Virus record (IMG/VR): IMGVR_UViG_3300036401_000829
Span: 1 to 30,714 of that record
Source: a virus
Reading direction: 5' to 3' (one strand)
Length of the DNA stretch: 30,714 nt
Translations under genes and position numbers: made by a program
Shown: positions 7,576 to 16,257 of the stretch, piece by piece
How the letters are laid out: each line of letters begins with the position of its first letter
Numbering within the stretch: position 1 is the stretch's first letter
Notes under the pieces: model-generated
What the model saw: the letters and a program-made list of their open reading frames with translations, nothing else
Databases searched by the model: none
Told to the model about the DNA's origin: nothing

Positions 7576-10500
7576 TTACATCTGGGGAAGTTTGTTATTG
7601 CCGGTGCTTCCCGATCCGCCGGTGGTGTTTCCGCCGAGTCCTCCGCTGCTGCCGCCGGTACCGGAGCTATTTACCGTGGTCAATGAGCCTACACGCATCT
7701 GGCCGCGATAGACGGCCTGCACATAATCGTTGTAGTTGGCCCATGCCCGGTGCGTGGCCGCATTGAAATCGTAAGAAATCCAGTAAACCGTGCTGACTTG
7801 CGGAGCGCCCCCGACAACATCGACCGTGTTGATGGTTTGCGCCGGAATGGTCCTGAGAGCGCCCTGGTCTTTCATCTTCCAGGCGGTATAGCTGTTGCCG
7901 ACGCCTGAAGGCCCGAAAATCCTGATGTTGACGGCGGTGCCGGAAACGAATTGTGAATCAATGGTGGCATTGTTGGCCGGCGTCTCATCATGGTTGCCGA
8001 AGATCCCGTTAAAGGCGAAGCTGTAGGCCGTGGCGTTGGCCAGCGATTGTTCCATCAAGCCCTGAGAATTAAAACTGGTGAACTTGAAATAGATCGTCGT
8101 TCCGACAAGAGTGGGATCGGCTTCCCAGACAAACACGCCATCATCGAGCCGGAGAAAGACTGAGCCTGCATTGTGCGTTCCGATGGGCGAGCCGAAGACC
8201 CCGCGCCGCAACCGCGCCGCCACAGTCGCCGTTCCACCCGATGTGTATGCTCCGTTGCCGGTCGATCCGTTCAAGGTGAAAGTGTTCGCTCCCGTGACGA
8301 TAATCACCCATGTTCCATTGGCCGCCGTGTTCCCGCCGACTGAGGCCACTACAACGGTTTCTCCACTGTCGAGGCCATGATTGGCTGCGGTGATCTGAAT
8401 CGGGCTGGCGTTGGTGGCGCCGGTAATGTTTTGCGCTGAACCGTGTGCGCCCAGGTCATACTTAAACGATCCGGTAAGCGTCGCGTCTTCAAAGCTGATC
8501 AGCTCGCCATCGACGTAACAGAGCGTGCGGAAGTTGTCACAGTCAGACTGCGAGCCGGAATTCAGCACTCCGCTGGATTGCGTTACATCGACCGCTAAAG
8601 TGTGCGTGGTGTCAGGATCAGACGAAGATACAAGCTGCGCCGTGACCGCGCCCATGCGCGAAGGGCCGTACATGGTCCCGACCTGAACGTAATTGCTGTT
8701 GTCCGGCGAGAGCCAGACGTGGCAACCGCCCCAATCCTGATTGACCGCCACTCCGCCGGAGGTATAAGCGCCGGAGCCCACGGAATTGTTCAGCGTGAAA
8801 TTATTGGGATCGACAACCGTTACAGTCCAGTTTCCATTGGCCGCGGTATTGCCCAAAACGCCTGAGATGGTTGTTTTCTGGCCGTTCTTGTAGCCGTGAT
8901 TGCTGGCCGTGATCTGGATAGGCGTAGCGTTTGAAGCTGCCGTGATTGCCACCGTTGGCCCGCACACTCCAAGCCACACTTCATAATTTCCTGTCAAGCT
9001 GAGCCGGTCATTGGCTTCAAAGATAATCGGCGTTGCAACCGCGCCGGGATCTGAATTGGCTTGCGTGATAAACCCTGAGCCCGCCTGATGCGGATAGAGC
9101 GTTGGCGCTGCCGTTCCCCAGGGAAAGTCTTCGCAATCCACTTCCAGCTTGCCGGAATCGTCTTCGCGCATGGCCGTGATCCGCACCGGCTTTTTGTTGT
9201 AGCCAAGTTCCGGGATGGTGAGCGTTACCAGGTCCATGGGCTCCAGCAGGTTGAATTGCCAGCCCAGAGAAAACGTGTACGTTGCGCGGATTTCAACCGA
9301 TCTTTTACGCAGCAGATTCGCCGTGAACTTTGCCACAGTGGTGGTGGTGATGGAATGCGCCTGCACCGGCGACGCCTTGCGTAAACCGTAAAGCGCAATC
9401 ATAGCATCATCTTTGTCTTCGGCAACGTCAGGGTTGTAGTCATTGGCGCGATTGGCAAACTCAATCGAAACGGAATTCATCACGTCCGCCACCGATGGCC
9501 GCTTGATCACTACCGGCGTCAAAAGATCAGACGTTGTGAGATCGTAAATGGGCGCGGTGTTGGGAATGAAAGTTGCTCCATTGCCCACAGCCGTTGTATC
9601 GCCATAAGGGATGATCTTCAGAACGCCTTCGCTCCACACCGCTGCGGCATTGGTGATATCGAGAATCTCCTGTATCCAGGCGCTTGCGTCTTTTTGCGCG
9701 TCCAGCACCGGCGAAAGAAAAAGCCCGTTGGCGGTGCAGAAATTCTTGTACTGCGTTAGGTTGCCGATCGACACCACGCCGGTCATGCCGTAGAACTGGT
9801 TCGCCAGCAGGTCCGTGATGATGGCTGAAGGCTCCGCATCCGCTATTCCGGCGCCGAAGGGCAGCACGCCCAATACTTCAAAGCTCAAATTCGGCAGCGT
9901 TCCGGAAGTACCCAGGTCCATGGCGGATGACGCGACGTAAGCGATCCCGTTATAGCCAAGGTCCTGCCCCGGATGCGCTGAGGTCAGATAGCTCCACGGC
10001 GTCTGCGGCCGCGTGCCCAGAAAAACCGTGAGGCTTAGCTTCTGCTGTGGCTGGCCGTTGGAATTGGAATCCGGAATGGAGTAGACGTAGCTTATGGTTA
10101 TCACCTTGCCGGCATCGGCGGCGGAGAAAGTGAATGTTGCGCCTGATTGCGTGAACTGTCCCGCGCCGGGTGAGCTGCCGACTTGCACCATGGGCGTTTG
10201 CTGCGTTCCGGAAATACTAAATGAACCGTCTGAGCCGAAGTCGTTTGGAGTGACGCTCCATGTGTCCGCGCGCCCTACGCCCCGGTGCGAATGAAATACT
10301 CCCGTTCCCGGCGGTGTGACCGTGACTCCGCCGCCGCCGCCCGGCACGGTAAATGGCACGGTGGCGGAAATCATGGTCAATTTACCTTTTGTGTCCCAGA
10401 CATTGTGGATGTTCAGGATCGGCCCCTGGCACAGCGCCATGGCCACGGCGGTCTGATAGGTGTATGTGGTATTGGTTACCGCATTGCCGCCGCCGGAGCC

Positions 10501-10710
10501 CAGCCCTTTGCCTCCGACCTTGGTTGTGCTGGTATGCGGAATGGCCTGAAAGTCGCCTGCCCAGATCAGCCGCGCTGCAATGCGGTTCTGTCCATAGACA
10601 ATTGGGATCACCTGCCCATACGAGCTGGTTTGTACGCGCAACGCGGAAAGTAGATTCGGTTTTGCCGCGAGCGCGTTCTTGCCGCCGCCTTTTCCGCCCA
10701 TCAAAGCCAT
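7576..10710 (-). CDS. Tail-tip/host-specificity protein (gpJ-like, phage-tail_3)
   Basis: A 1044-residue protein, the largest in the window, expected to form the central tail tip that contacts the host. The N terminus (residues 25-100) has the VQTSSYGQVIPIVYGQNR and YTYQTAVAMALCQGPI pattern of the large tail proteins of siphoviruses and gene transfer agents. Residues about 129-212 form an Ig-like insertion (GQFTQSGATFTFSAADAGK). The core at 290-540 includes the phage-tail_3 type region. Two related beta modules occupy 588-656 and 761-829, each ending GNTAANG...TFTL...GAYTSGG; these resemble FCCH-like repeats of phage tip proteins. A Gly/Ser tail ends the protein. ATG at 10710 follows a GGGGG run at long spacing. 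It follows the NlpC/P60 gene by 28 bases, the standard order. Confidence 0.9.
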   Translation of the reverse strand: MALMGGKGGGKNALAAKPNLLSALRVQTSSYGQVIPIVYGQNRIAARLIWAGDFQAIPHTSTTKVGGKGLGSGGGNAVTNTTYTYQTAVAMALCQGPILNIHNVWDTKGKLTMISATVPFTVPGGGGGVTVTPPGTGVFHSHRGVGRADTWSVTPNDFGSDGSFSISGTQQTPMVQVGSSPGAGQFTQSGATFTFSAADAGKVITISYVYSIPDSNSNGQPQQKLSLTVFLGTRPQTPWSYLTSAHPGQDLGYNGIAYVASSAMDLGTSGTLPNLSFEVLGVLPFGAGIADAEPSAIITDLLANQFYGMTGVVSIGNLTQYKNFCTANGLFLSPVLDAQKDASAWIQEILDITNAAAVWSEGVLKIIPYGDTTAVGNGATFIPNTAPIYDLTTSDLLTPVVIKRPSVADVMNSVSIEFANRANDYNPDVAEDKDDAMIALYGLRKASPVQAHSITTTTVAKFTANLLRKRSVEIRATYTFSLGWQFNLLEPMDLVTLTIPELGYNKKPVRITAMREDDSGKLEVDCEDFPWGTAAPTLYPHQAGSGFITQANSDPGAVATPIIFEANDRLSLTGNYEVWLGVCGPTVAITAASNATPIQITASNHGYKNGQKTTISGVLGNTAANGNWTVTVVDPNNFTLNNSVGSGAYTSGGVAVNQDWGGCHVWLSPDNSNYVQVGTMYGPSRMGAVTAQLVSSSDPDTTHTLAVDVTQSSGVLNSGSQSDCDNFRTLCYVDGELISFEDATLTGSFKYDLGAHGSAQNITGATNASPIQITAANHGLDSGETVVVASVGGNTAANGTWVIIVTGANTFTLNGSTGNGAYTSGGTATVAARLRRGVFGSPIGTHNAGSVFLRLDDGVFVWEADPTLVGTTIYFKFTSFNSQGLMEQSLANATAYSFAFNGIFGNHDETPANNATIDSQFVSGTAVNIRIFGPSGVGNSYTAWKMKDQGALRTIPAQTINTVDVVGGAPQVSTVYWISYDFNAATHRAWANYNDYVQAVYRGQMRVGSLTTVNSSGTGGSSGGLGGNTTGGSGSTGNNKLPQM

Positions 10711-10738
10711 ATATACCGACCCCCATCTTTTCTGGTGT

Positions 10739-11239
10739 TTATAACGTGACTTTCATCAGTGAATCGTCGTTGAGTCGACGCGCGGTTTCCATCGCCGCTG
10801 CTAGCCGCATTTCAAAACATTTGTGTTCCCTGCCCAGCAGTTCGCCATCGCGCAAAGCGTCACTCAAAAGAACACCGTGAGGAATGTAAGAGTGGATGAC
10901 GATTGGCCATTCCACCACGATGGCGCCATGTGAGAACGTCCGTCCAAAGCGAAAAACAATGAAGTCTGCCGGCTGTGGCGGAGCTTCTGTTTCGGTCACA
11001 AACTTTTCAATTTCATTCAAGTAAAGTTCTTCACTTCGGTGCAGATGCCACTGGACCGAATAGTGCGGCGGCCTGTATTCTCGCGGCAAAACGCCGCACT
11101 CCTGATATACAGCCAGTGGAAACATGGCGCAATCTGCGCCCGCGCCTTTTACCCGCGCATGATGGTGGTATGGAGTGCCTAGCCACTCTTTGGCTGCGCG
11201 CACAATATTGCTGCGCTGCTCGGTCGTCAGTCGGTGCAT
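10739..11239 (-). CDS. NlpC/P60-family tail peptidase
   Basis: A 166-residue cysteine peptidase of the NlpC/P60 type, as found between DUF2163 and the tail-tip gene in gene transfer agents and related siphoviruses. It probably cuts peptidoglycan during DNA entry. The catalytic cysteine is in GADCAMF (near residue 37) and the histidine in SHGAIVVEW (near 116). The N-terminal helix AAKEWLGTPYHHHARVKG is characteristic of the family. ATG at 11239 with AGAGGG eight bases upstream is preferred over a start at 11296, which would overlap the DUF2163 gene by 44 bases. The stop is 28 bases from the tail-tip start. Confidence 0.9.
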   Translation of the reverse strand: MHRLTTEQRSNIVRAAKEWLGTPYHHHARVKGAGADCAMFPLAVYQECGVLPREYRPPHYSVQWHLHRSEELYLNEIEKFVTETEAPPQPADFIVFRFGRTFSHGAIVVEWPIVIHSYIPHGVLLSDALRDGELLGREHKCFEMRLAAAMETARRLNDDSLMKVTL

Positions 11240-11252
11240 TTTGCAGTCCCTC

Positions 11253-12131
11253 TTAAATAGCGGTTTCCGGCGCCGGCACGTAAGGAAAGCCTTCAAAGTT
11301 CACCAGATTGGAAAACTTGGGGCTGGCGCAGGTGGCCTGGGTTTTGTCGCATCCCGGATAAGCCGTGAATGCATCTCCCGCGGTAGGCGCAAACGGCAGC
11401 GGAGAATTGAAGGTAAAGAACGGGCCACCCGTGGCGAAATATGTCTTTACGGCTTTGACTATTCCGGCGTTCGCTCCCGATGTAAAAGTGATTTGACCGT
11501 TGTCGTAATAACCGTCGCCTTTGGCGGAAAGCGACAGCAGTTTGTTGACCGTGCTTCCAGCCTGTACAACGTTTGCTTCGGCAAAACTGGCTTTAATCAA
11601 TCCGCAGCGCGCGTCAAAGAGCGTATTCGTACATCCAGGTTGCAAGATCACCGCCGGAAGCTGCATGCTCAGGTAAGCCGTGCCGGCATTGACGGAGAGC
11701 TTCGCCGATGAGCGCGTCAGTTCATCCAATGCGCCGATGAAGCCGGAAAACCTCACAACCGTACCAATCTGGTTCGAAGCGGAATCCATGAACAGGCGGT
11801 CGATACGAAATGTCGCGCCGTCGAACAGCCCCTGCCCAATAGCTTGCAGGATCGGCACGCCGTTAATGAGATCGGCCAGGCTGGCTTCGATTGTGACCTC
11901 GAGCGTTGCCACGTCCATGCCGAGCCTCTCTTCAATTGCCGATCGCGCAATATTCGGCGGGCCGGTCAGGAAAGTATTTCCCAGCACCGTAAGGTTCATG
12001 TCCCAGCTTGTGAAACGCAACGTAACGCCATTCTTGAGAGTAATCGTGTAAAGATCGGCCATGCGGATCTCTGTTGCGCTCTGGAGCCAGGTAACCAAAT
12101 TATTGCCGCCGATATTTGTCGGTGTTTTCAT
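11253..12131 (-). CDS. DUF2163/phage_BR0599-family distal tail protein
   Basis: A 292-residue tail protein. The N-terminal two thirds match DUF2163 in character (YTITLKNGVTLRFTSWD, ERLGMDVATLEVTIEA), and the C-terminal part carries the BR0599 signature YPGCDKTQATCASPKFSN with NFEGFPYVP. Conserved cysteines at the end may bind an iron-sulfur cluster or zinc, as reported for the gene-transfer-agent counterpart. It would form part of the tail-tip hub. ATG at 12131 has an AAGGG site; the frame continues upstream into a repeat hairpin and is not used. It lies between DUF2460 and NlpC/P60 genes, as expected. Confidence 0.9.
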   Translation of the reverse strand: MKTPTNIGGNNLVTWLQSATEIRMADLYTITLKNGVTLRFTSWDMNLTVLGNTFLTGPPNIARSAIEERLGMDVATLEVTIEASLADLINGVPILQAIGQGLFDGATFRIDRLFMDSASNQIGTVVRFSGFIGALDELTRSSAKLSVNAGTAYLSMQLPAVILQPGCTNTLFDARCGLIKASFAEANVVQAGSTVNKLLSLSAKGDGYYDNGQITFTSGANAGIVKAVKTYFATGGPFFTFNSPLPFAPTAGDAFTAYPGCDKTQATCASPKFSNLVNFEGFPYVPAPETAI

Positions 12132-12141
12132 ATCAACCCTT

Positions 12142-12213
12142 GAACCACAAGGACACAAAGAAACACGAAGAGGCTTCGCTTTGTGCTCCTTTATGTCCTC
12201 TGTGGTAAAAATC
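12142..12213. repeat. Large imperfect hairpin formed by two inverted dispersed repeats
   Basis: ACCACAAGGACACAAAGAAA in the left arm is the imperfect reverse complement of the right arm ending ATGTCCTCTGTGGT. The arms are about 24 bases long, separated by a loop with GAAGAGGCTTCG. It fills the gap between the DUF2460 stop and the DUF2163 start. On the minus strand no clean T tract follows the stem, so it may be an RNA hairpin rather than a classic terminator. Confidence 0.65.
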
Positions 12214-12215
12214 TT

Positions 12216-12884
12216 TTATTTGCGCACTGAAATCAGCTGCACTTCCTTGCATTCATAGAGATTGAAATAGAAGTTGCTCAATTCAATTCCTTCGCGGGTT
12301 CCACTGGAAGAGCTGCCTCGCGATGTTCCGACATCAAACCGGACGCGGTGCAGGAATGTAAAGTCGGCTGTGATGGAATGTCCTGCCGCTGGCGCATTCG
12401 TAAACTGCACCAGGCCGTTGGTGATGGTGTAAGTATTGGTGGCTTGCGCCGTTCCGTTATCGTAGATGGTCGCTGCCTGGTTCGCCGGATTCTGGCAAGC
12501 TTCCAGAAACCCGCCGACATTGCGCACAAGCTGAAAGTTTTTAGTCGAGCCGTCGCCGGTCCCAATTGGCTGGCCGGAATAAACTGAATCTTCCAGCCGT
12601 TGCGTCAAGTCGCTTTCATTGAGCAGGAAATCATCAAACTGTCCGCCGCGGGCCAGAAAGAAACCGACGAGCGTTTCCAACGGCGTCTGTTCGTTTTCGT
12701 CTCTCGATCTCGGATCGTTCAACAAATATTCATAGGCCAGGGTGAACTCCCAGATCGGGTTCTGGAAGTTCTGCACCCTCACTTCGCGGCCGGCAAGTGA
12801 GGATTGGATTTCTGTTGAGAACGTGGGATTCTTCGTAATGGTCCAGCCCAGGCCCCGAACTTTGGGAAAGAGAAGGTTGCTCAT
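12216..12884 (-). CDS. DUF2460-family distal tail protein
   Basis: A 222-residue protein of the DUF2460 (TIGR02217-like) family, the distal tail component in gene transfer agents and similar siphoviruses. Typical segments are LFPKVRGLGWTITKNPTFST near the N terminus, then WEFTLAYEYL, FFLARGGQFDDFLL and GTGDGSTKNFQLVR, ending VRFDVGTSR...ELSNFYFNLYECKEVQLISVRK. It connects the tube to the tail tip. ATG at 12884 overlaps the tape-measure stop as ATGA, with an AAAGGAG site upstream, so the two are translationally coupled. Confidence 0.92.
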   Translation of the reverse strand: MSNLLFPKVRGLGWTITKNPTFSTEIQSSLAGREVRVQNFQNPIWEFTLAYEYLLNDPRSRDENEQTPLETLVGFFLARGGQFDDFLLNESDLTQRLEDSVYSGQPIGTGDGSTKNFQLVRNVGGFLEACQNPANQAATIYDNGTAQATNTYTITNGLVQFTNAPAAGHSITADFTFLHRVRFDVGTSRGSSSSGTREGIELSNFYFNLYECKEVQLISVRK

Positions 12885-14719
12885 CTTGCTCCTTTCCGCT
12901 TGAGCGCCCGCGTTACTTCATTGGCGATCATGTTGCTGTGCCGGCGGATGTGCCCCTGGAATGACGCTGCATCCACGGCGCTGACAGAGTGGTTTACGAC
13001 CACGGTCACGCCGGAGCCGCCACTTCCCCCACCGCCAATGACGCTACGCATCTGGTTGGCGATTCCCGCCGGCAGCACCATCTCCTGCGGATGCAGCATA
13101 GTGAGCTGATTGTTGGGAACGTAATATTGGCCGCCTTCAGCTGATGCCATCGCCCCAAATCCCAGTACAGCGGTATATGTTCCAGCCGCCAGCAAACCGG
13201 CAATGACCGGTCCCAGAGGCGCTTCTGCTTCATACACTCGCGAGGCTGCGGCTGCCGCGCTGTGATGGATCTTGGCAATCGCATCAGCCAGGCTGATCCC
13301 TTTTGATTCGGCCGCCGCAGAACCGTCCGCTGCAACTTCTCCTTCTTTTTCCGTGGTATGTATTACCAGCATGGCTGCGTGATGCTCAATCCACTTCAGC
13401 ATCATGTCTGCTAGCTTTTGCACCATGGAAATCACCATGTCCGACCACATGTTTTGCCAAGCCTTGGAGAAACTTTCTGTTCCCTTCAGAAGACCACTGA
13501 TGGATTGATCCATGGCGCTCTTGACCTTGGAGAAGAACTGGGTAAGATTCTTTTCTTGGACCCTCAAGCCGTCAGTCTGTGCCTTGGCGCCAACGAGTTC
13601 GCTTTGCGCTTTGATTTTGTTGATCTGGTTCTGGATTTCCTGAACCTTCTTTGGATCTTTGTCCCAGAGTGCCTGGCGTTGCTGCTGGTAATAGATTTCC
13701 AGGGCAAGCTCATCCTGCTTTGCCTTGGCGATCAGAGCGATTTCCTGCTGCTGCGTGATTTTGCCTTTTTCAAAGTCCTGGGTGATAAGTTGGATTTTCG
13801 ATTCGCTGGCGATCTCGGCGACTTCAATCTGGCCCTTATAACTCTCGTCCCAGACCTGAAGTTGTTCATTGGCAGCCTTAATGACAGCATCGTTCTCCGC
13901 TTTGATTGCGGCAAAGTCTGCCGCCATTGCTTGCTGGTTACCCTTTTCGTCAATTGAAATAATGGTCGAAGTGGTTGTATTTACAGTAGCGACTTTGTCC
14001 GTCTGCGCTTTTGCGAATGCGGCCTTACTCTTCTGTGCTTCAGCATTTAGCTCTGATTCGGCGGCGTGTTGCTCTCGGAATGCCTCTTTGAGATTGCGCA
14101 TCTGGGCATTAAGAAGTTTTAGATGCTGTTGTGCAACTCCAAGCGCGTCGTTAAGGCCGGGTATTGCCTTGGCGTTGCCCAGCGCATTAATGAGATTGGG
14201 GTCCGCAGCGTTCTCTTTCGCCTGCTTCAGGTCTCCCGTGAGCGTAAACACCGCCTCGCTGGCATCTTTCAATTCGGACTTCAGCTTTGCGATATCGATC
14301 GCGGTTTTCTGGGACGCGGTCTTGCCCATCTTCTCGAATTCATCATCCAACTTCTTGATATCCGTTGCATAACCCGCGATAACTTGATTTGACGATTTGA
14401 TCTGCGCATCCAGCGCCTTTTGCTCGTCGGTATAGATGAAGGTGTCCGCGATCAGCTTGCTCAGCTTGTCGGTCACATCGGCAATGACCTGAACGAACGC
14501 GATTATTTCGGCCGGGCTGAACGCCAAGCCGAGCTCAACCCCTAAGGTCTTACTCAGTTCGCCCAGAGACTTAAACGCGCCGGCAACATCGCCATCGAGA
14601 GCATGGCTCAGGGCTTCGGCGGCCTCCGTGCCTTCTTTCAGCGAATTGTTGACCTGCTTAAGCGCTTCTTCGGCCCCCGATTGGTCGGCCTGTATCTCGA
14701 TGTTGATGATTTCGGACAT
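12881..14719 (-). CDS. Tail tape measure protein
   Basis: A 612-residue tape-measure protein that would set tail length and take part in DNA ejection. The N terminus (IEIQADQSGAEEALKQVNNS) is the usual tape-measure start. The centre is long alpha-helical coiled coil rich in Ala, Lys, Glu and Gln (about 100-400). A hydrophobic segment near 510-530 (GPVIAGLLAAGTYTAVLGFG) is followed by LHPQEMVLPA (542-551), a motif common at the C terminus of lambda gpH-like tape measures, and a short basic end. With the usual relation of about 1.5 angstrom per residue the tail would be near 90 nm. ATG at 14719 has a GGAG site. It lies directly after the moron terminator and overlaps DUF2460 by four bases. Confidence 0.92.
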   Translation of the reverse strand: MSEIINIEIQADQSGAEEALKQVNNSLKEGTEAAEALSHALDGDVAGAFKSLGELSKTLGVELGLAFSPAEIIAFVQVIADVTDKLSKLIADTFIYTDEQKALDAQIKSSNQVIAGYATDIKKLDDEFEKMGKTASQKTAIDIAKLKSELKDASEAVFTLTGDLKQAKENAADPNLINALGNAKAIPGLNDALGVAQQHLKLLNAQMRNLKEAFREQHAAESELNAEAQKSKAAFAKAQTDKVATVNTTTSTIISIDEKGNQQAMAADFAAIKAENDAVIKAANEQLQVWDESYKGQIEVAEIASESKIQLITQDFEKGKITQQQEIALIAKAKQDELALEIYYQQQRQALWDKDPKKVQEIQNQINKIKAQSELVGAKAQTDGLRVQEKNLTQFFSKVKSAMDQSISGLLKGTESFSKAWQNMWSDMVISMVQKLADMMLKWIEHHAAMLVIHTTEKEGEVAADGSAAAESKGISLADAIAKIHHSAAAAASRVYEAEAPLGPVIAGLLAAGTYTAVLGFGAMASAEGGQYYVPNNQLTMLHPQEMVLPAGIANQMRSVIGGGGSGGSGVTVVVNHSVSAVDAASFQGHIRRHSNMIANEVTRALKRKGAR

Positions 14720-14753
14720 AGCTTGGTTTCTCCAGACACTGTTTTGGAGCAAT

Positions 14754-14778
14754 AAAAAAACAGCCCCGAGAAGGGCTG
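14754..14778 (-). terminator. Rho-independent terminator closing the lipoprotein moron
   Basis: On the minus strand CAGCCC pairs with GGGCTG around a six-base loop and is followed by seven T residues (plus-strand A run 14754-14760). It lies 22 bases past the stop of the second lipoprotein gene and 35 bases before the tape-measure start, so it would stop moron transcription while late transcripts may read through. Confidence 0.8.
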
Positions 14779-14800
14779 CTGAATTAGGCAAAATAAGTGA

Positions 14801-15353
14801 TTAATAGCCTGTAGCTTTTTTTTGAAAGTCGCAGACTTTTTCGTTTTGAATTAGCTCCCTTAAGTTCCCCAAGTCAAAAGAAGCAACTTGCGGGGCTTGA
14901 CCGACAGGGGTGAATTCAAATTTAAAGGTTTTTGCCTTCATCATCTGGTCGAGAAAGCTTTTGGATGTGGATTCGCCCACAGCATTATTTAAGACATACC
15001 AGCCAATCGCATATGGTGCTTCGTCGTCGAACTTGTAACGTATACCCTTCGAACTAACTGGCCCAGAGTCTACGTAGGTCATGACATTCTTCTCGCATAT
15101 AAACCCCATGTTTACTGGACCTTCACGAGAGGTGAGATGAATTGTGTTTGTAGAACGAGTTGTGTATGACACGGTTTTGTGCCCATCCATCTGGTCTGTG
15201 TCCTCAAGGCGCACCCACGCTCCAGGTTTAGGCACCCGCGATCGCTGCTGTGCTGGCAGACTGAGCGGGCGAAGGATTAGGGCTCGCATTATCCTTTTTG
15301 CCCGAACATCCACTAACTAAGAGAGCAATTGACAGTAAAAATAAAGTTCGCAT
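14801..15353 (-). pseudogene. Frameshifted lipoprotein gene (second moron gene)
   Basis: The start of this gene is in a different frame from its body. From ATG at 15353, with GAGG eight bases upstream, the frame encodes a lipoprotein signal (MRTLFLLSIALLVSGCSGKK), a Ser/Pro/Ala linker, and then a TAA at 15228-15230. The downstream domain continues in the next frame to a stop at 14801 (GAWVRLEDTDQMDG, FICEKNVMTYVDSGP, FDDEAPYAIGWYVLNN, MMKAKTFKFEF). Removing one base in the overlap (15230-15298) would give one 183-residue lipoprotein. The beta-rich body vaguely resembles VasI-like and other small periplasmic domains; no firm assignment. It could be a real disruption, a sequencing error or, less likely, recoding. 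It is 94 bases from the first lipoprotein gene and followed by a terminator. Confidence 0.75.
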
Positions 15354-15447
15354 GCACTTTTCCTCAATTTCTATTCGGTTGTCCCTGAAGCTTGCTTTAT
15401 CTCATTCCCTAATCATTTTCATCCGGCTAAAATCCTTGTTTCCCCAC

Positions 15448-16125
15448 CTACGCTGGCCCCCAGCCATTCGCGCCTTTTTTGACGCGAACGCTGCCGGTCC
15501 CGGTGAAGTCTTCCTGAGGCACAGGCAGGGTGAGCTTTTGAAAACCAAAGTCTGGATGGTTTATAGACCGCTGCAGTTCCTTGCGCTGAGGGGGAGCAAG
15601 CATGGGATAAAGTTTTCCGTCCTGGCGCAACTCTCGTCCGAGATCAGTGACGTTCCACTTCCACACAAAGGTGATTTCAGTGGAACTTTCGCCGGGGGTA
15701 ATGGCGGCCACCTTCACCAGTTCCGGTACAGCAACGTTGAAGAAATCGGTTTCGTAATCGCAGCCATTAAGCGGCGGATTGCTCAGATGTCTGCTGCCGC
15801 TCTCTTGAAAAAGCTTTTTTCCTTGGTCCGTAAGCGCCACTTTCCAATACCCATCCCCGTCAGCATTCACCGTGACGTAGCCGGCCGTCTCAGCAAAGAC
15901 CGTAGTGGGTTGCGATTGAGGCGTGAGGTCCAGGGGTAATTCCGCTTGCTGCCCTTTGTCATTCAGGTAAGGGCACTGAGTGCCAACTCGGCCCACATCG
16001 AGGCTGAACCTGGCTGGATTTGAAGATAGAATTCTTTTCGCTAACCCCTCGGCAGTACTCTGATCCAACTTGTTGCTGGAACAACCCAATAAAACAAACA
16101 GCAGCAGGATGCCTGCTTTTCGCAT
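15448..16125 (-). CDS. Predicted lipoprotein, first moron gene
   Basis: A 225-residue lipoprotein with a short signal peptide and lipobox VLLGC (Cys15), so it is probably anchored in the cell envelope. The mature part contains an ADGDGYWKVALTDQGKKLF segment and three further cysteines (CPYL, NGCDYE), with no recognised domain. ATG at 16125 has an AGGAG site nine bases upstream and a promoter-like sequence just before it. It is placed between the tail chaperone pair and the tape measure, where a structural gene would be expected, which marks it as an inserted accessory gene. By analogy with phage lipoproteins such as Llp of T5 it could protect the lysogen from other phages, but that is inference. 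Confidence 0.8.
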   Translation of the reverse strand: MRKAGILLLFVLLGCSSNKLDQSTAEGLAKRILSSNPARFSLDVGRVGTQCPYLNDKGQQAELPLDLTPQSQPTTVFAETAGYVTVNADGDGYWKVALTDQGKKLFQESGSRHLSNPPLNGCDYETDFFNVAVPELVKVAAITPGESSTEITFVWKWNVTDLGRELRQDGKLYPMLAPPQRKELQRSINHPDFGFQKLTLPVPQEDFTGTGSVRVKKGANGWGPA

Positions 16126-16149
16126 GAGCTACTCTCCTTGGAATTGCAG

Positions 16150-16179
16150 ATACTATTGGAATATTTCGCTGGTTGTAAA
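16150..16179 (-). promoter_or_regulatory. Promoter of the lipoprotein moron
   Basis: On the minus strand TTTACA (plus 16174-16179) and TAGTAT (plus 16150-16155) are separated by 18 bases, a good match to a sigma-70 promoter. Transcription would start about 18 bases before the ATG at 16125, leaving room for the AGGAG site. The surrounding 130 bases are AT-rich compared with the neighbouring tail genes. Confidence 0.6.
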
Positions 16180-16257
16180 GATCAAAATTAGCTCTAGAAA
16201 AGAAACGAACATTCTAAAGAGTTCGACCTTGAAGCCGGCGCGTTATGCTTTAAAAAG

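Noticed and set aside
15298-15939. Plus-strand frame of 213 residues opposite the lipoprotein genes
   Set aside because: No ribosome site or domain; the minus-strand genes have lipoboxes and good starts.
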